Shown: positions 1 through 7,599 of the stretch, piece by piece
Layout: every line of letters starts with the position of its first letter
Numbering within the stretch: position 1 is the stretch's first letter
Assembly (NCBI GenBank): GCA_030152625.1
Contig: JASLJD010000042.1
Coordinates: forward strand, 1 to 19,554
Reading direction: 5' to 3'
Source of the DNA: Erysipelothrix sp.
GTDB taxonomy: Bacteria; Bacillota_I; Bacilli_A; Erysipelotrichales; Erysipelotrichaceae
DNA length: 19,554 nt
Translations under genes and position numbers: made by a program
Notes under the pieces: generated by a model
Databases searched by the model: none
Told to the model about the DNA's origin: nothing
What the model saw: the letters and a program-made list of their open reading frames with translations, nothing else

Positions 1-407
1 ATTTGCCATCTAAATATGGTGCGCGCCACCGGGCAGCTTTAGGAATCAGTGAGATTACTGATTCGATTACGATTGTTGTATCGGAAGAAACAGGTCGAAT
101 TTCGGTTGCTGAAGAGGGAAGCTTGAAAGAAATGGATGAAGCCAGCTTAAGAGACTATCTTAACTTATTGATTCAAAATACCGAGCAAGAAGTGAGTCGT
201 AGTCTTGAAAGCTCCAAAAGACGTCGTTTTAATTTAGGTAAATTAAATATTGACCCTATCAAAGTTGAAAAGATTGAAGAGATGGATGAAGAAACAAAAT
301 CGAAGTTTAAAGGATTGAAATCTTTCTTCAGTACATCGGATGAGAAAGAAGATGAAGATCGAGACGAGAACAATAAAAAAGATGATGGAGGTGAAGGAGA
401 TGAGTGA
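1..407 (+). CDS. cdaA: Diadenylate cyclase CdaA, C-terminal part (5' end outside window)
   Basis: This is the 3' end of the membrane-bound cyclase that joins two ATP into c-di-AMP. The first visible residues carry the GARHRAALGISE block of the DAC domain, whose RHR motif contacts ATP, followed by the SITIVVSEETG strand typical of CdaA. The TTG at position 3 is an internal Leu codon, not a start. After the catalytic domain comes a helical linker and a strongly acidic, Asp/Glu/Lys-rich tail of about 30 residues. The TGA stop (405-407) overlaps the next gene's ATG (400-402), implying translational coupling with cdaR, its known regulator. The N-terminal membrane helices and the DGA motif lie outside the window. 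Confidence 0.93.
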   Translation, partial: LPSKYGARHRAALGISEITDSITIVVSEETGRISVAEEGSLKEMDEASLRDYLNLLIQNTEQEVSRSLESSKRRRFNLGKLNIDPIKVEKIEEMDEETKSKFKGLKSFFSTSDEKEDEDRDENNKKDDGGEGDE

Positions 408-1770
408 AAAAGATCGTAAAAAACCAAAATTTGATTCGGATGAGAAGTTAGAGTTGGCTCAACGAATTGCGAAGCAGTCTGAAAAGATTGGGCGTCGTTA
501 TGAAGCGATTGGCGATGCTTTCATTCGTTTGCTGAAATGGTTTAGCGATTGGTTTGATCGCATCTTATTCAATCCTCGTCATGGTCGTCTGGTTGCTTTT
601 GGTTTAGCTGTTTTGATTTTTTTGGCTTTTAATACTGATGAATCAAGCACAGCAGCGAGCTTGAAAAGTTCCAAAGAATTACAAGATGTTCCAGTTGTTT
701 TAACCTATAATCGCGAGATGTATGAGGTCAGTGGTTTTGATGAGGCAGTGAATATTGGGATCATTGGCGACTATACCGACGTTTCGATGTTGGATGCTCA
801 AGATGATTATGTTGTTGAATTAGATTTAAGTGGTCTATCTGAAGGCGTTCATCGTGTTTCGTATAAAGCGAAAGGTTTTCCAAGTCGTGTAAAAACATAT
901 ATTGAACCGGCAAATGCAGAGGTTCATATTAAGAAAAAAGAAACAAAAACAGTTGAATTAAGTTATGAATTTATCAATATTGATCAACTTGATCCGCGTT
1001 ATGTCTTGGGGGAACCTGAACTTGAAACAAAGGATGTTTCGATTAAAGCGTCTCAAGATACTCTCGAAGAGGTTGCCTTTGTTAAGGCGCTCATTGATGT
1101 CAGTGGACAGTCGAGCAAATTTGTCACAGAGGCTCAACTTGTTGCTTATGATCAGGAAGGAAAACCGTTTGAAGATGTTGATATTGTCCCAAGTAAAATC
1201 AGTGTAACAGTCGATATCACTTCACCCAATAAAACAGTCCCTATTAAGCCTGTGTTTGAAGGAGAAATCCCGGATAACAAAGCGATTAAATCCGTAACGA
1301 TGGATCATGAAGCGATTACCATTTATGCTCCACAGTCTGTTTTGGATAGTATTGATGAAATATCGGTACCGATTCCGGCAGCATCGTTAACAGATGATAC
1401 CAAAGCAGCTTACAATATTAACTTACCATCGGGTGTTCGACATGGTACAGTGAATAAGGTAAACATGGATATTAAATTGGCGAAGGGTGTCAAAAAAGTT
1501 TTTGATAAAGTGCCCATTAACTGGCGTTATAACGTGAATGGCTACAAAATGTCGCCAGTAAACAAAGATGATGTTTATACGAGTTTGGAAGTTTTTGGTA
1601 CGAAAGAAAACTTAGAAGAATTCAATATTGACAGTGTTTGGGTTTATATCGATATGCGGGATGTAGAATTAGGAGAGAATCAAGAAGGTAAACTTTACAT
1701 TGAATCAAATTCTCCATTACTACGGATTAAATCAAAGAAAGAATCAATTGTCTTTGATGTTATTGAATAA
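400..1770 (+). CDS. cdaR: CdaA regulatory protein CdaR (YbbR-domain protein)
   Basis: This is a 456-residue membrane-anchored regulator of CdaA. One membrane helix (about residues 62-79) is followed by a long extracytoplasmic part made of repeated YbbR-type beta domains, recognisable from recurring strands such as VHRVSYKAKGFPS and from length. The start at 400 has GGAGG at 387-391, 8 nt upstream; an in-frame ATG at 340 lies deep inside cdaA without a ribosome site. The N-terminus is odd: about 60 charged, helix-prone residues precede the membrane helix, whereas B. subtilis CdaR as I recall it begins almost directly with the helix. The gene overlaps cdaA by 8 nt and precedes glmM, the classical three-gene order. 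Confidence 0.92.
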   Translation: MSEKDRKKPKFDSDEKLELAQRIAKQSEKIGRRYEAIGDAFIRLLKWFSDWFDRILFNPRHGRLVAFGLAVLIFLAFNTDESSTAASLKSSKELQDVPVVLTYNREMYEVSGFDEAVNIGIIGDYTDVSMLDAQDDYVVELDLSGLSEGVHRVSYKAKGFPSRVKTYIEPANAEVHIKKKETKTVELSYEFINIDQLDPRYVLGEPELETKDVSIKASQDTLEEVAFVKALIDVSGQSSKFVTEAQLVAYDQEGKPFEDVDIVPSKISVTVDITSPNKTVPIKPVFEGEIPDNKAIKSVTMDHEAITIYAPQSVLDSIDEISVPIPAASLTDDTKAAYNINLPSGVRHGTVNKVNMDIKLAKGVKKVFDKVPINWRYNVNGYKMSPVNKDDVYTSLEVFGTKENLEEFNIDSVWVYIDMRDVELGENQEGKLYIESNSPLLRIKSKKESIVFDVIE

Positions 1771-1798
1771 TTAAGAGGAAAAGAGATTGTGATAAAGT

Positions 1799-3121
1799 AT
1801 GATACACTTTGGAACTGATGGATTGCGTGGTAAATTTAATGAAGAACTTCTTTTAGAACATGCACTTAAACTAGGTGAATTTTTGGGCTACAAAGCGCAA
1901 GGAGGAACGGTCTTGGTGGCTGAAGATACGCGGATATCTTCGCCCCTTCTTGCCCAAGCCCTTTCTTTAGGCATTATTTCGATGGGAAGTGATGTAGAAT
2001 ACTTGGATGTTTTACCGACTCCAGGTTTAGATTACTTATTGGCTACAGGTGATTACACAAATGGTGTGATGATTTCGGCCAGTCATAATATGTATTTTGA
2101 TAATGGTTTAAAAGTCTTTTCGGGAAGTGGCGGAAAAATTTCTGAAAGCATGGAGGTTGAAATAGAAGCTTATCTCCATGGTGAAAGCACATTAACAGGT
2201 GTCGATAGCATTGATCTTGGCAATATCTTTTATTCGCAAGGCCACGATATGTATTTGGATCATTTGCGCAAGAGTATTTCTCATGATTTTTCAGGCATGA
2301 AGATTGTTCTTGATATGGCAAATGGTGCGACATCGCTTTTGGCTTCTCGCTTATTTAGAGAACTTGGTGCGGATGTTGTTGCAATGTTTGAAACACCCAA
2401 CGGATTAAATATTAATCGTTTTTGTGGGTCAACAGATCCCAAAGCACTTCAAGAAAAAGTGCTCGAAGAGAGGGCAGATGTGGGTTTTGCCTTTGATGGT
2501 GATGGGGATCGCTGTTTAGCGGTCGATCGACATGGACGATTAATTGATGGTGATGGACTTCTTTATGTTTTGGCTCGTTTTTTAAAAGATCAAAATCAGT
2601 TAAAGAATGATGGTGTTTCAGTGACAGTCATGTCCAATCTTGGTTTTATCAAGTCTTGTGAACGTATGGGCCTTGATGTCCATCTTACTGATGTTGGCGA
2701 TCGTCATGTTGCTGAGAGTATGAAAAAACATGGTTTTAATTTAGGTGGCGAACAATCAGGGCATATTATTTTAGGTGATTTTGCGACAACGGGCGATGGG
2801 ATGTTGACGGCACTGAAGATTGTTGAAGCGATGGTTTATTATGAAGCGGACTTAGATGATATTTTAAAAACTTGTGAAATATATCCGCAAACATTGGAAA
2901 AAGTTGTTGTTGATGATAAATACGGCATGATGGAAAATCCTGTCCTTTTAAAGGCCTATGAAGAAATTCAAAACAGTCTTAAAGGTGAGGGGAGAATTCT
3001 CGTTCGGGCTTCAGGAACTGAGAATGTTATTCGAGTCATGGTTGAATCTCCCGATATAAAGTTGTGTGAAAAGCTTAGCAGTGATATGATAAAGGTGATA
3101 AATAAGATACAAAATGGGTGA
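1799..3121 (+). CDS. glmM: Phosphoglucosamine mutase GlmM
   Basis: This 440-residue enzyme interconverts glucosamine-6-phosphate and glucosamine-1-phosphate for UDP-GlcNAc and peptidoglycan synthesis. It opens with the HFGTDGLRG phosphohexomutase signature. The phosphorylated serine is S95 in ISASHN, the metal loop is DGDGDR (233-238), the sugar-recognition motif is GEQSGH, and the phosphate-binding loop is RASGTE (403-408). Length is close to the usual 445-450. Two normally conserved prolines, after SASHN and after SGTE, are Met98 and Asn409. An in-frame stop at 1793-1795 rules out a longer start. The ribosome site is weak or distant (AGAGGA near 1774), so expression may depend on coupling to cdaR. 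In other Bacillota GlmM binds and inhibits CdaA. Confidence 0.95.
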   Translation: MIHFGTDGLRGKFNEELLLEHALKLGEFLGYKAQGGTVLVAEDTRISSPLLAQALSLGIISMGSDVEYLDVLPTPGLDYLLATGDYTNGVMISASHNMYFDNGLKVFSGSGGKISESMEVEIEAYLHGESTLTGVDSIDLGNIFYSQGHDMYLDHLRKSISHDFSGMKIVLDMANGATSLLASRLFRELGADVVAMFETPNGLNINRFCGSTDPKALQEKVLEERADVGFAFDGDGDRCLAVDRHGRLIDGDGLLYVLARFLKDQNQLKNDGVSVTVMSNLGFIKSCERMGLDVHLTDVGDRHVAESMKKHGFNLGGEQSGHIILGDFATTGDGMLTALKIVEAMVYYEADLDDILKTCEIYPQTLEKVVVDDKYGMMENPVLLKAYEEIQNSLKGEGRILVRASGTENVIRVMVESPDIKLCEKLSSDMIKVINKIQNG

Positions 3122-3125
3122 TGTT

Positions 3126-3782
3126 ATGAAATATGTGATCAATATTGTCGAAGATGAAAAAGATCTGAACGAACTTGTAAAAAGCTATTTAGAAAAAGAA
3201 GGCTATGAAGTGCGTTCATATTATACCTATGATGAAGCCAATGCTCATGTGCAAGATGATGATGTTCATTTGTGGATTTTGGACATTATGCTTGATGATA
3301 AGAGTGGCTTTGATTTAATTGAGCGAATTAAGGCTTATTCACCGTCAACTCCGGTAGTCTTTATGTCGGCTCGAGATAAAGAATTTGATCGCATCATCGG
3401 CCTTGAAAAAGGCAGTGACGATTACATTACGAAACCATTCTCACCAAAAGAACTTGTCTTACGTATCAATAATATTATTCGCAGAACGTATAATCATGAA
3501 GTGAAAACAGAAGTTGATGGTTATATTATCGATGAAAAACAGCGAACCGCCACGAAAGATGGGGTGGAACTTGAATTAACAACAAAAGAATTTGATTTGC
3601 TCATGCTCTTTGTCAAAAACAGAGGGGTTGCCTTTACACGAGAACAAATCTTAGTACATGTTTGGGAAACCAATTATTTTGGTTCGGATCGGGTTGTTGA
3701 TGATACGCTCCGTCGTTTGCGAAAGAAAATGCCAGGTTTGAATATTCAAACGATTTATGGCTTCGGGTATCGCTTAGGATGA
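3126..3782 (+). CDS. OmpR/PhoB-family response regulator
   Basis: This is a 218-residue DNA-binding response regulator. The receiver domain (about 1-120) has the acidic pair E9-D10, the phosphoacceptor D53 in LWILDIMLDD, and the conserved Lys in YITKPFSPKEL. A winged-helix domain (about 128-218) ends in the usual IQTIYGFGYRLG hairpin. The start at ATG 3126 matches family N-termini (KYVINIVEDE) and has GGGTGA just upstream; ATG 3114, four codons earlier and overlapping the end of glmM, is possible. The stop overlaps the next start (ATGA), so it is coupled to the histidine kinase. Target genes cannot be read from the sequence. Placement after glmM suggests a cell-envelope signal, by inference. 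Confidence 0.93.
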   Translation: MKYVINIVEDEKDLNELVKSYLEKEGYEVRSYYTYDEANAHVQDDDVHLWILDIMLDDKSGFDLIERIKAYSPSTPVVFMSARDKEFDRIIGLEKGSDDYITKPFSPKELVLRINNIIRRTYNHEVKTEVDGYIIDEKQRTATKDGVELELTTKEFDLLMLFVKNRGVAFTREQILVHVWETNYFGSDRVVDDTLRRLRKKMPGLNIQTIYGFGYRLG

Positions 3783-5107
3783 AAAAGTTAAAAGAGAAAT
3801 TAAGAAAACTATCTTTAACACAACAACTTGTTTCGATTGTTGTTTTAATGTTAGTTTTCTTTTTAGTTTTCTTCTTTGGTTCGCTTACATTGAAAGTCGA
3901 TGCATTTGTTGATAAGCAAATGTATGGCTTGATTCATCGAGCACAACAGAATGTTATTTACAACTACATACGCAATCTTAATGATGCAGATTTATATGGA
4001 GCAAACGATCCGAATATCATTCATATTATTGGCACAAAAGATGGTAAATATACATCCAACGGGATGAATTTAATTGATCGTGATCTTTTACAACAAATTA
4101 AATATCATATGGATACAAGTGATTCAGATGAAGTGATAGACTATCGTTATGGGGATAAAGGTCTTTATACGATTGCAAATATTCCGAATCGTGATGCAAC
4201 GATTGCGACGATTATCAGTGCTGATTACCATGATGAATTTAAATCCACACTTTTAAGCAGCGTGATTAATATCTTGCTTTTGGTAATGGGCGTGGTCTTT
4301 TTAATTCTACTCATATGGGTTACAACACTTATCCATCCTTTAAATCAAATCCGGGAATATATTAATAAAATAAGAAACAATGAGGAAGCCGATCTAGCCA
4401 TTGATCGCGGTGATGAAATCGGTGAACTAGCGCATGTTTTGGTGGAAATGAATGATGAAATTGATCGTCAAGAACAATTAAAAGAAGAAATGATTCAAAA
4501 TATTTCACACGATCTCAAAACCCCGATTGCGACGATTAAATCCTATGGTGAAAGTATCAAAGATGGAATCTATCCTTATGAAACATTGGAAAAATCGGTG
4601 GATGTGATTATCGAACATGCAGATCGCTTGGAAAAGAAAGTTTTCAATTTACTGATGTTGAATCGTATGGATTATTTGGTTCATGAAGAACTAGAAGATT
4701 GTCAAATCTTAGATACTGAATCAATTGTGGAACAGGTGATTGTTTCAAGTCGTCAATTCCGACCTGAAATTGATATTAAAGTTCGTCCCAATGATGAAGC
4801 AGTTTTATATGGTAGTGAGGAACCTTGGCGTGTTGTTTTTGAAAATCTTCTAGACAATGCTTTGCGTTATGCAAAGACAAAAATTATTATTGATTTGAAA
4901 GAGGATGGTTTTTCAGTCTATAATGATGGTTCTGAAATCGACGAAGATAAGATCGATTCCTTGTTTAAGGCATATGAGGTAGGCGAAAAAGGTCAGTTTG
5001 GCCTTGGTTTATCGATTGTACATCGTGTAGTAACACAATATGGATATTTAATTTCAGCACACAATCGTGATGATGGTGTTGAATTTGTAGTAAGAAAAGA
5101 GGATTAA
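3779..5107 (+). CDS. Membrane sensor histidine kinase
   Basis: This 442-residue sensor is the partner of the preceding regulator, whose stop codon it overlaps by 4 nt. Two membrane helices (about 17-36 and 160-185) bracket an extracytoplasmic sensor region of about 120 residues with no motif I recognise. A HAMP linker (about 185-235) follows. The dimerisation H-box is QNISHDLKTPIATIKS, with the phosphorylated His at residue 244. The ATPase part has an N-box (ENLLDNALRYAK), a divergent G1 box (NDGSEID rather than DNGxGI) and a G2 box (GQFGLGLSIV). The family is the class I EnvZ/PhoR type. The ligand is unknown. Confidence 0.92.
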   Translation: MKKLKEKLRKLSLTQQLVSIVVLMLVFFLVFFFGSLTLKVDAFVDKQMYGLIHRAQQNVIYNYIRNLNDADLYGANDPNIIHIIGTKDGKYTSNGMNLIDRDLLQQIKYHMDTSDSDEVIDYRYGDKGLYTIANIPNRDATIATIISADYHDEFKSTLLSSVINILLLVMGVVFLILLIWVTTLIHPLNQIREYINKIRNNEEADLAIDRGDEIGELAHVLVEMNDEIDRQEQLKEEMIQNISHDLKTPIATIKSYGESIKDGIYPYETLEKSVDVIIEHADRLEKKVFNLLMLNRMDYLVHEELEDCQILDTESIVEQVIVSSRQFRPEIDIKVRPNDEAVLYGSEEPWRVVFENLLDNALRYAKTKIIIDLKEDGFSVYNDGSEIDEDKIDSLFKAYEVGEKGQFGLGLSIVHRVVTQYGYLISAHNRDDGVEFVVRKED

Positions 5108-5108
5108 T

Positions 5109-5831
5109 ATGACAAGACCGGAAAGAAAAATAGCGGTTCTAATCGATGCAGAAAATGTACCCCATGCACACATATCGGAAGTATTAAGAGAGGTAGCACG
5201 TTATGGTGTGCCAACCATTAAGCGAATTTATGGTGACTGGACTCAACAAAGTTCTTCGGGATGGAAAAAGCATTTATTAAATCATGCGATAACGCCTATT
5301 CAGCAATATGCCTATACCACAGGTAAAAACTCATCGGATTCGGCGATGATCATTGATGCAATGGATATTCTCTATGAGGGGAATGTGGACAGTTTTTGCA
5401 TTGTTTCTAGTGATAGTGATTTCACTCGGCTTGTGGTAAGATTAAGGGAGTCTGGAATGTATGTTATTGGAATTGGTGAGAGAAAAACACCGCATCCATT
5501 CATCGTCTCTTGTGATAAATTTATATATCTTGATATTATCGCTTCACTTGACGATAAGAAAACATCGGGTAAAATGAAGATTGGTCATCAAGAAGAAGAG
5601 GCTTTAGTTGATGTGATTTCAAGCAGTATACAGGACTTAGCCGATGACAATGGTTATGCTTTTATGGGGGATCTTGGGAATCTCTTGCTGAAAAAACATC
5701 CTGATTTCGATCCAAGAAATTATGGTTTTTATCAGTTAACCCCGCTTGTTAAATCCTTGAATCGATTTGAAATCGACGAAAGAAGAATTCCCAATTCGAA
5801 TGTAAAGCATGTTTACATTCGAAACAAATAA
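5109..5831 (+). CDS. NYN-domain protein with C-terminal OST-HTH/LOTUS domain
   Basis: This 240-residue soluble protein combines a NYN (PIN-like) nuclease fold at about 5-145 with an OST-HTH/LOTUS RNA-binding domain at about 158-238. The NYN part shows the acidic positions expected of a metal site: D13 in VLIDAEN, D77 in SSDSAMIIDAMD, and D102 and D104 in SSDSDFTRL. The LOTUS part is recognisable from GYAFMGDLGNLLLKKHPDFD followed by YGFYQLTPLVKSL. Such proteins are widespread in bacteria and mostly uncharacterised; RNA cleavage or RNA binding is family-level inference. It begins one base after the kinase stop, with an AGAGGA ribosome site, so it is in the same operon. Confidence 0.85.
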   Translation: MTRPERKIAVLIDAENVPHAHISEVLREVARYGVPTIKRIYGDWTQQSSSGWKKHLLNHAITPIQQYAYTTGKNSSDSAMIIDAMDILYEGNVDSFCIVSSDSDFTRLVVRLRESGMYVIGIGERKTPHPFIVSCDKFIYLDIIASLDDKKTSGKMKIGHQEEEALVDVISSSIQDLADDNGYAFMGDLGNLLLKKHPDFDPRNYGFYQLTPLVKSLNRFEIDERRIPNSNVKHVYIRNK

Positions 5832-5847
5832 AGGAAGATGGTATGTA

Positions 5848-6411
5848 GTGGATAAGAAAATTATTTTAGCAAGCCAATCACCACGAAGACGTGAGTTATT
5901 GGCACTTTTAGAAGAACCTTTTCAAGTTGTTTCATCCAATGTGGAAGAAACATTCGTGAAAGGACGCGATTTGAAAGAGCAAATTTGTGATTTAGCGAAA
6001 AGAAAAGCGCATGCAGTCTTTAAGGATCACTCCGATGCGGTTGTAATTTCGGCTGATACGATTGTGGTTTATCAAAATCAAATCTTGGAAAAGCCCGAGA
6101 ATGAAGCAAAAGCAAAAGAAATGCTCGCAATGCTTTCTGGTTCGGAGCACCAAGTATGGACAGCTTTTCATATTATTTCGAGTGAACGCGAAGAAACTGA
6201 TTTAGTCATTTCAAATGTGAAGTTTTATGATTTAACAGAAGAAGAAATCGACGCCTATGTCGCCAGTGGGGAACCGATGGATAAAGCTGGGGGCTATAAT
6301 ATCCATGGCTACGGTGCTTTGTTTGTTGAGTCGATTCAAGGGGATCATTTTTCAATTATGGGATTGCCGATATCAAAGGTCTATCAGTTGCTGAAAAAAA
6401 GTCAGTGGTAA
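5848..6411 (+). CDS. maf: Maf-family nucleoside triphosphate pyrophosphatase
   Basis: This 187-residue protein hydrolyses non-canonical or modified dTTP/UTP-type nucleotides to monophosphates; Maf proteins are linked to septum and division control in Bacillus. Seen in sequence: N-terminal ILASQSPRRRELL, the catalytic Asp70 in VVISADTIVV, KPENEAKAKEML, and the GGYNIHGYGALF and GLPISKVYQLL blocks of the family. I chose GTG 5848 because AGGAAG (5832-5837) lies 10 nt upstream and the protein then starts at the usual place; the in-frame ATG at 5809 lies inside the NYN gene. It is the last gene of the operon, and its stop codon sits inside the terminator hairpin. Confidence 0.93.
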   Translation: MDKKIILASQSPRRRELLALLEEPFQVVSSNVEETFVKGRDLKEQICDLAKRKAHAVFKDHSDAVVISADTIVVYQNQILEKPENEAKAKEMLAMLSGSEHQVWTAFHIISSEREETDLVISNVKFYDLTEEEIDAYVASGEPMDKAGGYNIHGYGALFVESIQGDHFSIMGLPISKVYQLLKKSQW

Positions 6412-6439
6412 AATTGCCACTGACCCCTTGATTTTTTTG
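6401..6439 (+). terminator. Intrinsic terminator overlapping the maf stop codon
   Basis: An 8-bp perfect stem (GTCAGTGG 6401-6408 with CCACTGAC 6417-6424) has an 8-nt loop containing the maf TAA. It is followed by CCCTTGA and a run of seven T. The spacer before the T-run is longer than usual. It ends the cdaA-to-maf operon. Confidence 0.7.
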
Positions 6440-6456
6440 TTTAAATTTCGTATTAT
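6428..6456 (+). promoter_or_regulatory. Promoter of the tRNA-Thr gene
   Basis: A -35 box TTGATT (6428-6433) and a -10 box TATTAT (6451-6456) are separated by 17 bp. Transcription would begin near 6463, about 10 nt before the mature tRNA. The -35 lies within the T-rich tail of the preceding terminator. Confidence 0.7.
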
Positions 6457-6472
6457 ATATAAGCGCAAGCTT

Positions 6473-6546
6473 GCCGTCATAGTTTAATGGTAAAATGGAG
6501 CAATGGTAATGCTCAGCTCCGAGTTCAATTCTCGGTGACGGCACCA
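6473..6546 (+). tRNA. tRNA-Thr (anticodon GGT)
   Basis: A complete 74-nt cloverleaf: 7-bp acceptor stem GCCGTCA/TGACGGC, D arm GTTT/AAAT with GG in the loop, anticodon stem GAGCA/TGCTC with loop ATGGTAA (T33, anticodon GGT at positions 34-36), four-base variable loop, T arm CCGAG/CTCGG with loop TTCAATT, discriminator A and an encoded CCA. It reads ACC and ACT. It stands alone rather than in a tRNA cluster. The D stem is weak (one G-T and three A-T pairs), but the other stems are perfect. Confidence 0.95.
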
Positions 6547-6557
6547 TTTAAGCAAAC

Positions 6558-6584
6558 AAACCGTCTTTGGACGGTTTTTTTCTT
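6558..6584 (+). terminator. Terminator of the tRNA-Thr gene
   Basis: The stem AAACCGTC / GACGGTTT (6558-6565 with 6570-6577) has a TTTG loop and runs straight into a T tract. It begins 12 nt after the encoded CCA. Confidence 0.9.
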
Positions 6585-6605
6585 ATCTTGTCTTTCATTG
6601 TCTCC

Positions 6606-6647
6606 TTTTTGAGTTTTATTCTCAAAAACTTTTAAATATGCTACAAT
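6606..6647 (+). promoter_or_regulatory. Extended -10 promoter with an overlapping inverted repeat
   Basis: The -10 box TACAAT (6642-6647) has the upstream TG of an extended -10. The -35 is poor (TTCTCA, 6619-6624, 17 bp away). The perfect inverted repeat TTTTTGAG / CTCAAAAA (6606-6613 with 6621-6628, 7-nt spacer) covers the -35 position and would suit a repressor or activator site. It precedes the nucleotidyltransferase-transporter unit. Confidence 0.5.
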
Positions 6648-6681
6648 GTATAAGGTGAAAAAGAACAAGGAGGACTTAGTT

Positions 6682-7590
6682 ATGGACTTAACTTTAGTGA
6701 TTTTAGCGGCAGGAATGGGGAGTCGTTACGGTGGTTTAAAACAAATTGATTCTTTTGGTTTAAACGGGGAAGCAATCATCGACTTTTCGATTCATGATGC
6801 CATTGAAGCAGGTTTTAATCGTTTGGTTTTAATTATTCGTGAAGAACACGAAGAACTTTTCGAAGAAGAACTTGTCTCAAAACTACGTCCATTTATTGAT
6901 GTAGACTATGCATATCAAAGTATTGATGATGTTCCAGAGTGGTTTGCAGTTCCTGAAGGCCGAGAAAAGCCATGGGGAACAACCCATGCACTCTTAAGCG
7001 CTCGTTCGGTGGTTGAAACACCTTTTGCGATCATTAATGCGGATGATTACTATGGTAAGCAAGCCTTTGTTGAAATGGCAAGATTTTTGAGGGAAGAGGT
7101 CAGTGATCAAAAAGCAGCCATGATGGGTTATGCTGTAGAAAACACCATTACAGATCATGGTACGGTTACCCGTGGAATTTGCGAAGCCAATGAGCAAGGC
7201 TATTTGACGGATATTGTGGAAACCGACGGAATTATCCCTCAAGGAGACCGCGTCATTGTCGAAGGTGAAAATGAGCGCATTTTACCAGAGGGAACACTTG
7301 TTTCAATGAATTTTTGGGGCTTTGCACCAAGCATCTTTGATAAGATGGACGGCGAGTTTGAGCGTTTCTTGAAAGAAGATGTGGATAAGAACGTTGAAAA
7401 ATCAGAGGCTCTTTTGCCTAATGATGTAGGCGCTCTTATTAAAAAAGATTTACTTCAAGTTCGCATCTTGGAAACACCGGATCGTTGGTTTGGTGTAACG
7501 TATCAAGATGATAAAGAACATGTTAAAGAAGCACTGGGGAGTATGCAAAAAGATGGTATTTACCCAGAAAAATTATGGCTTAAAAAGTAG
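6682..7590 (+). CDS. NTP_transferase-family nucleotidyltransferase
   Basis: This 302-residue protein is of the sugar-phosphate or phosphocholine nucleotidyltransferase fold. The N-terminal signature is LVILAAGMGSRYGGLKQ (residues 5-21), which binds the nucleotide phosphates. REKPWGTTHALLSA and the acidic pair in INADDYYG (D121-D122) complete the nucleotide and metal site. There is no left-handed beta-helix C-terminus, so a GlmU-type bifunctional enzyme is excluded. The substrate cannot be told. The start at 6682 has AAGGAGG (6667-6673) 8 nt upstream; the in-frame ATG at 6646 falls on the promoter's -10 box. It is followed after 9 nt by the MFS gene, probably as one transcript. Confidence 0.85.
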   Translation: MDLTLVILAAGMGSRYGGLKQIDSFGLNGEAIIDFSIHDAIEAGFNRLVLIIREEHEELFEEELVSKLRPFIDVDYAYQSIDDVPEWFAVPEGREKPWGTTHALLSARSVVETPFAIINADDYYGKQAFVEMARFLREEVSDQKAAMMGYAVENTITDHGTVTRGICEANEQGYLTDIVETDGIIPQGDRVIVEGENERILPEGTLVSMNFWGFAPSIFDKMDGEFERFLKEDVDKNVEKSEALLPNDVGALIKKDLLQVRILETPDRWFGVTYQDDKEHVKEALGSMQKDGIYPEKLWLKK

Positions 7591-7599
7591 GAGGTTATC

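Noticed and set aside
340..399. Earlier ATG for cdaR
   Set aside because: It lies deep inside cdaA without a ribosome site. The ATG at 400 has GGAGG at proper distance.
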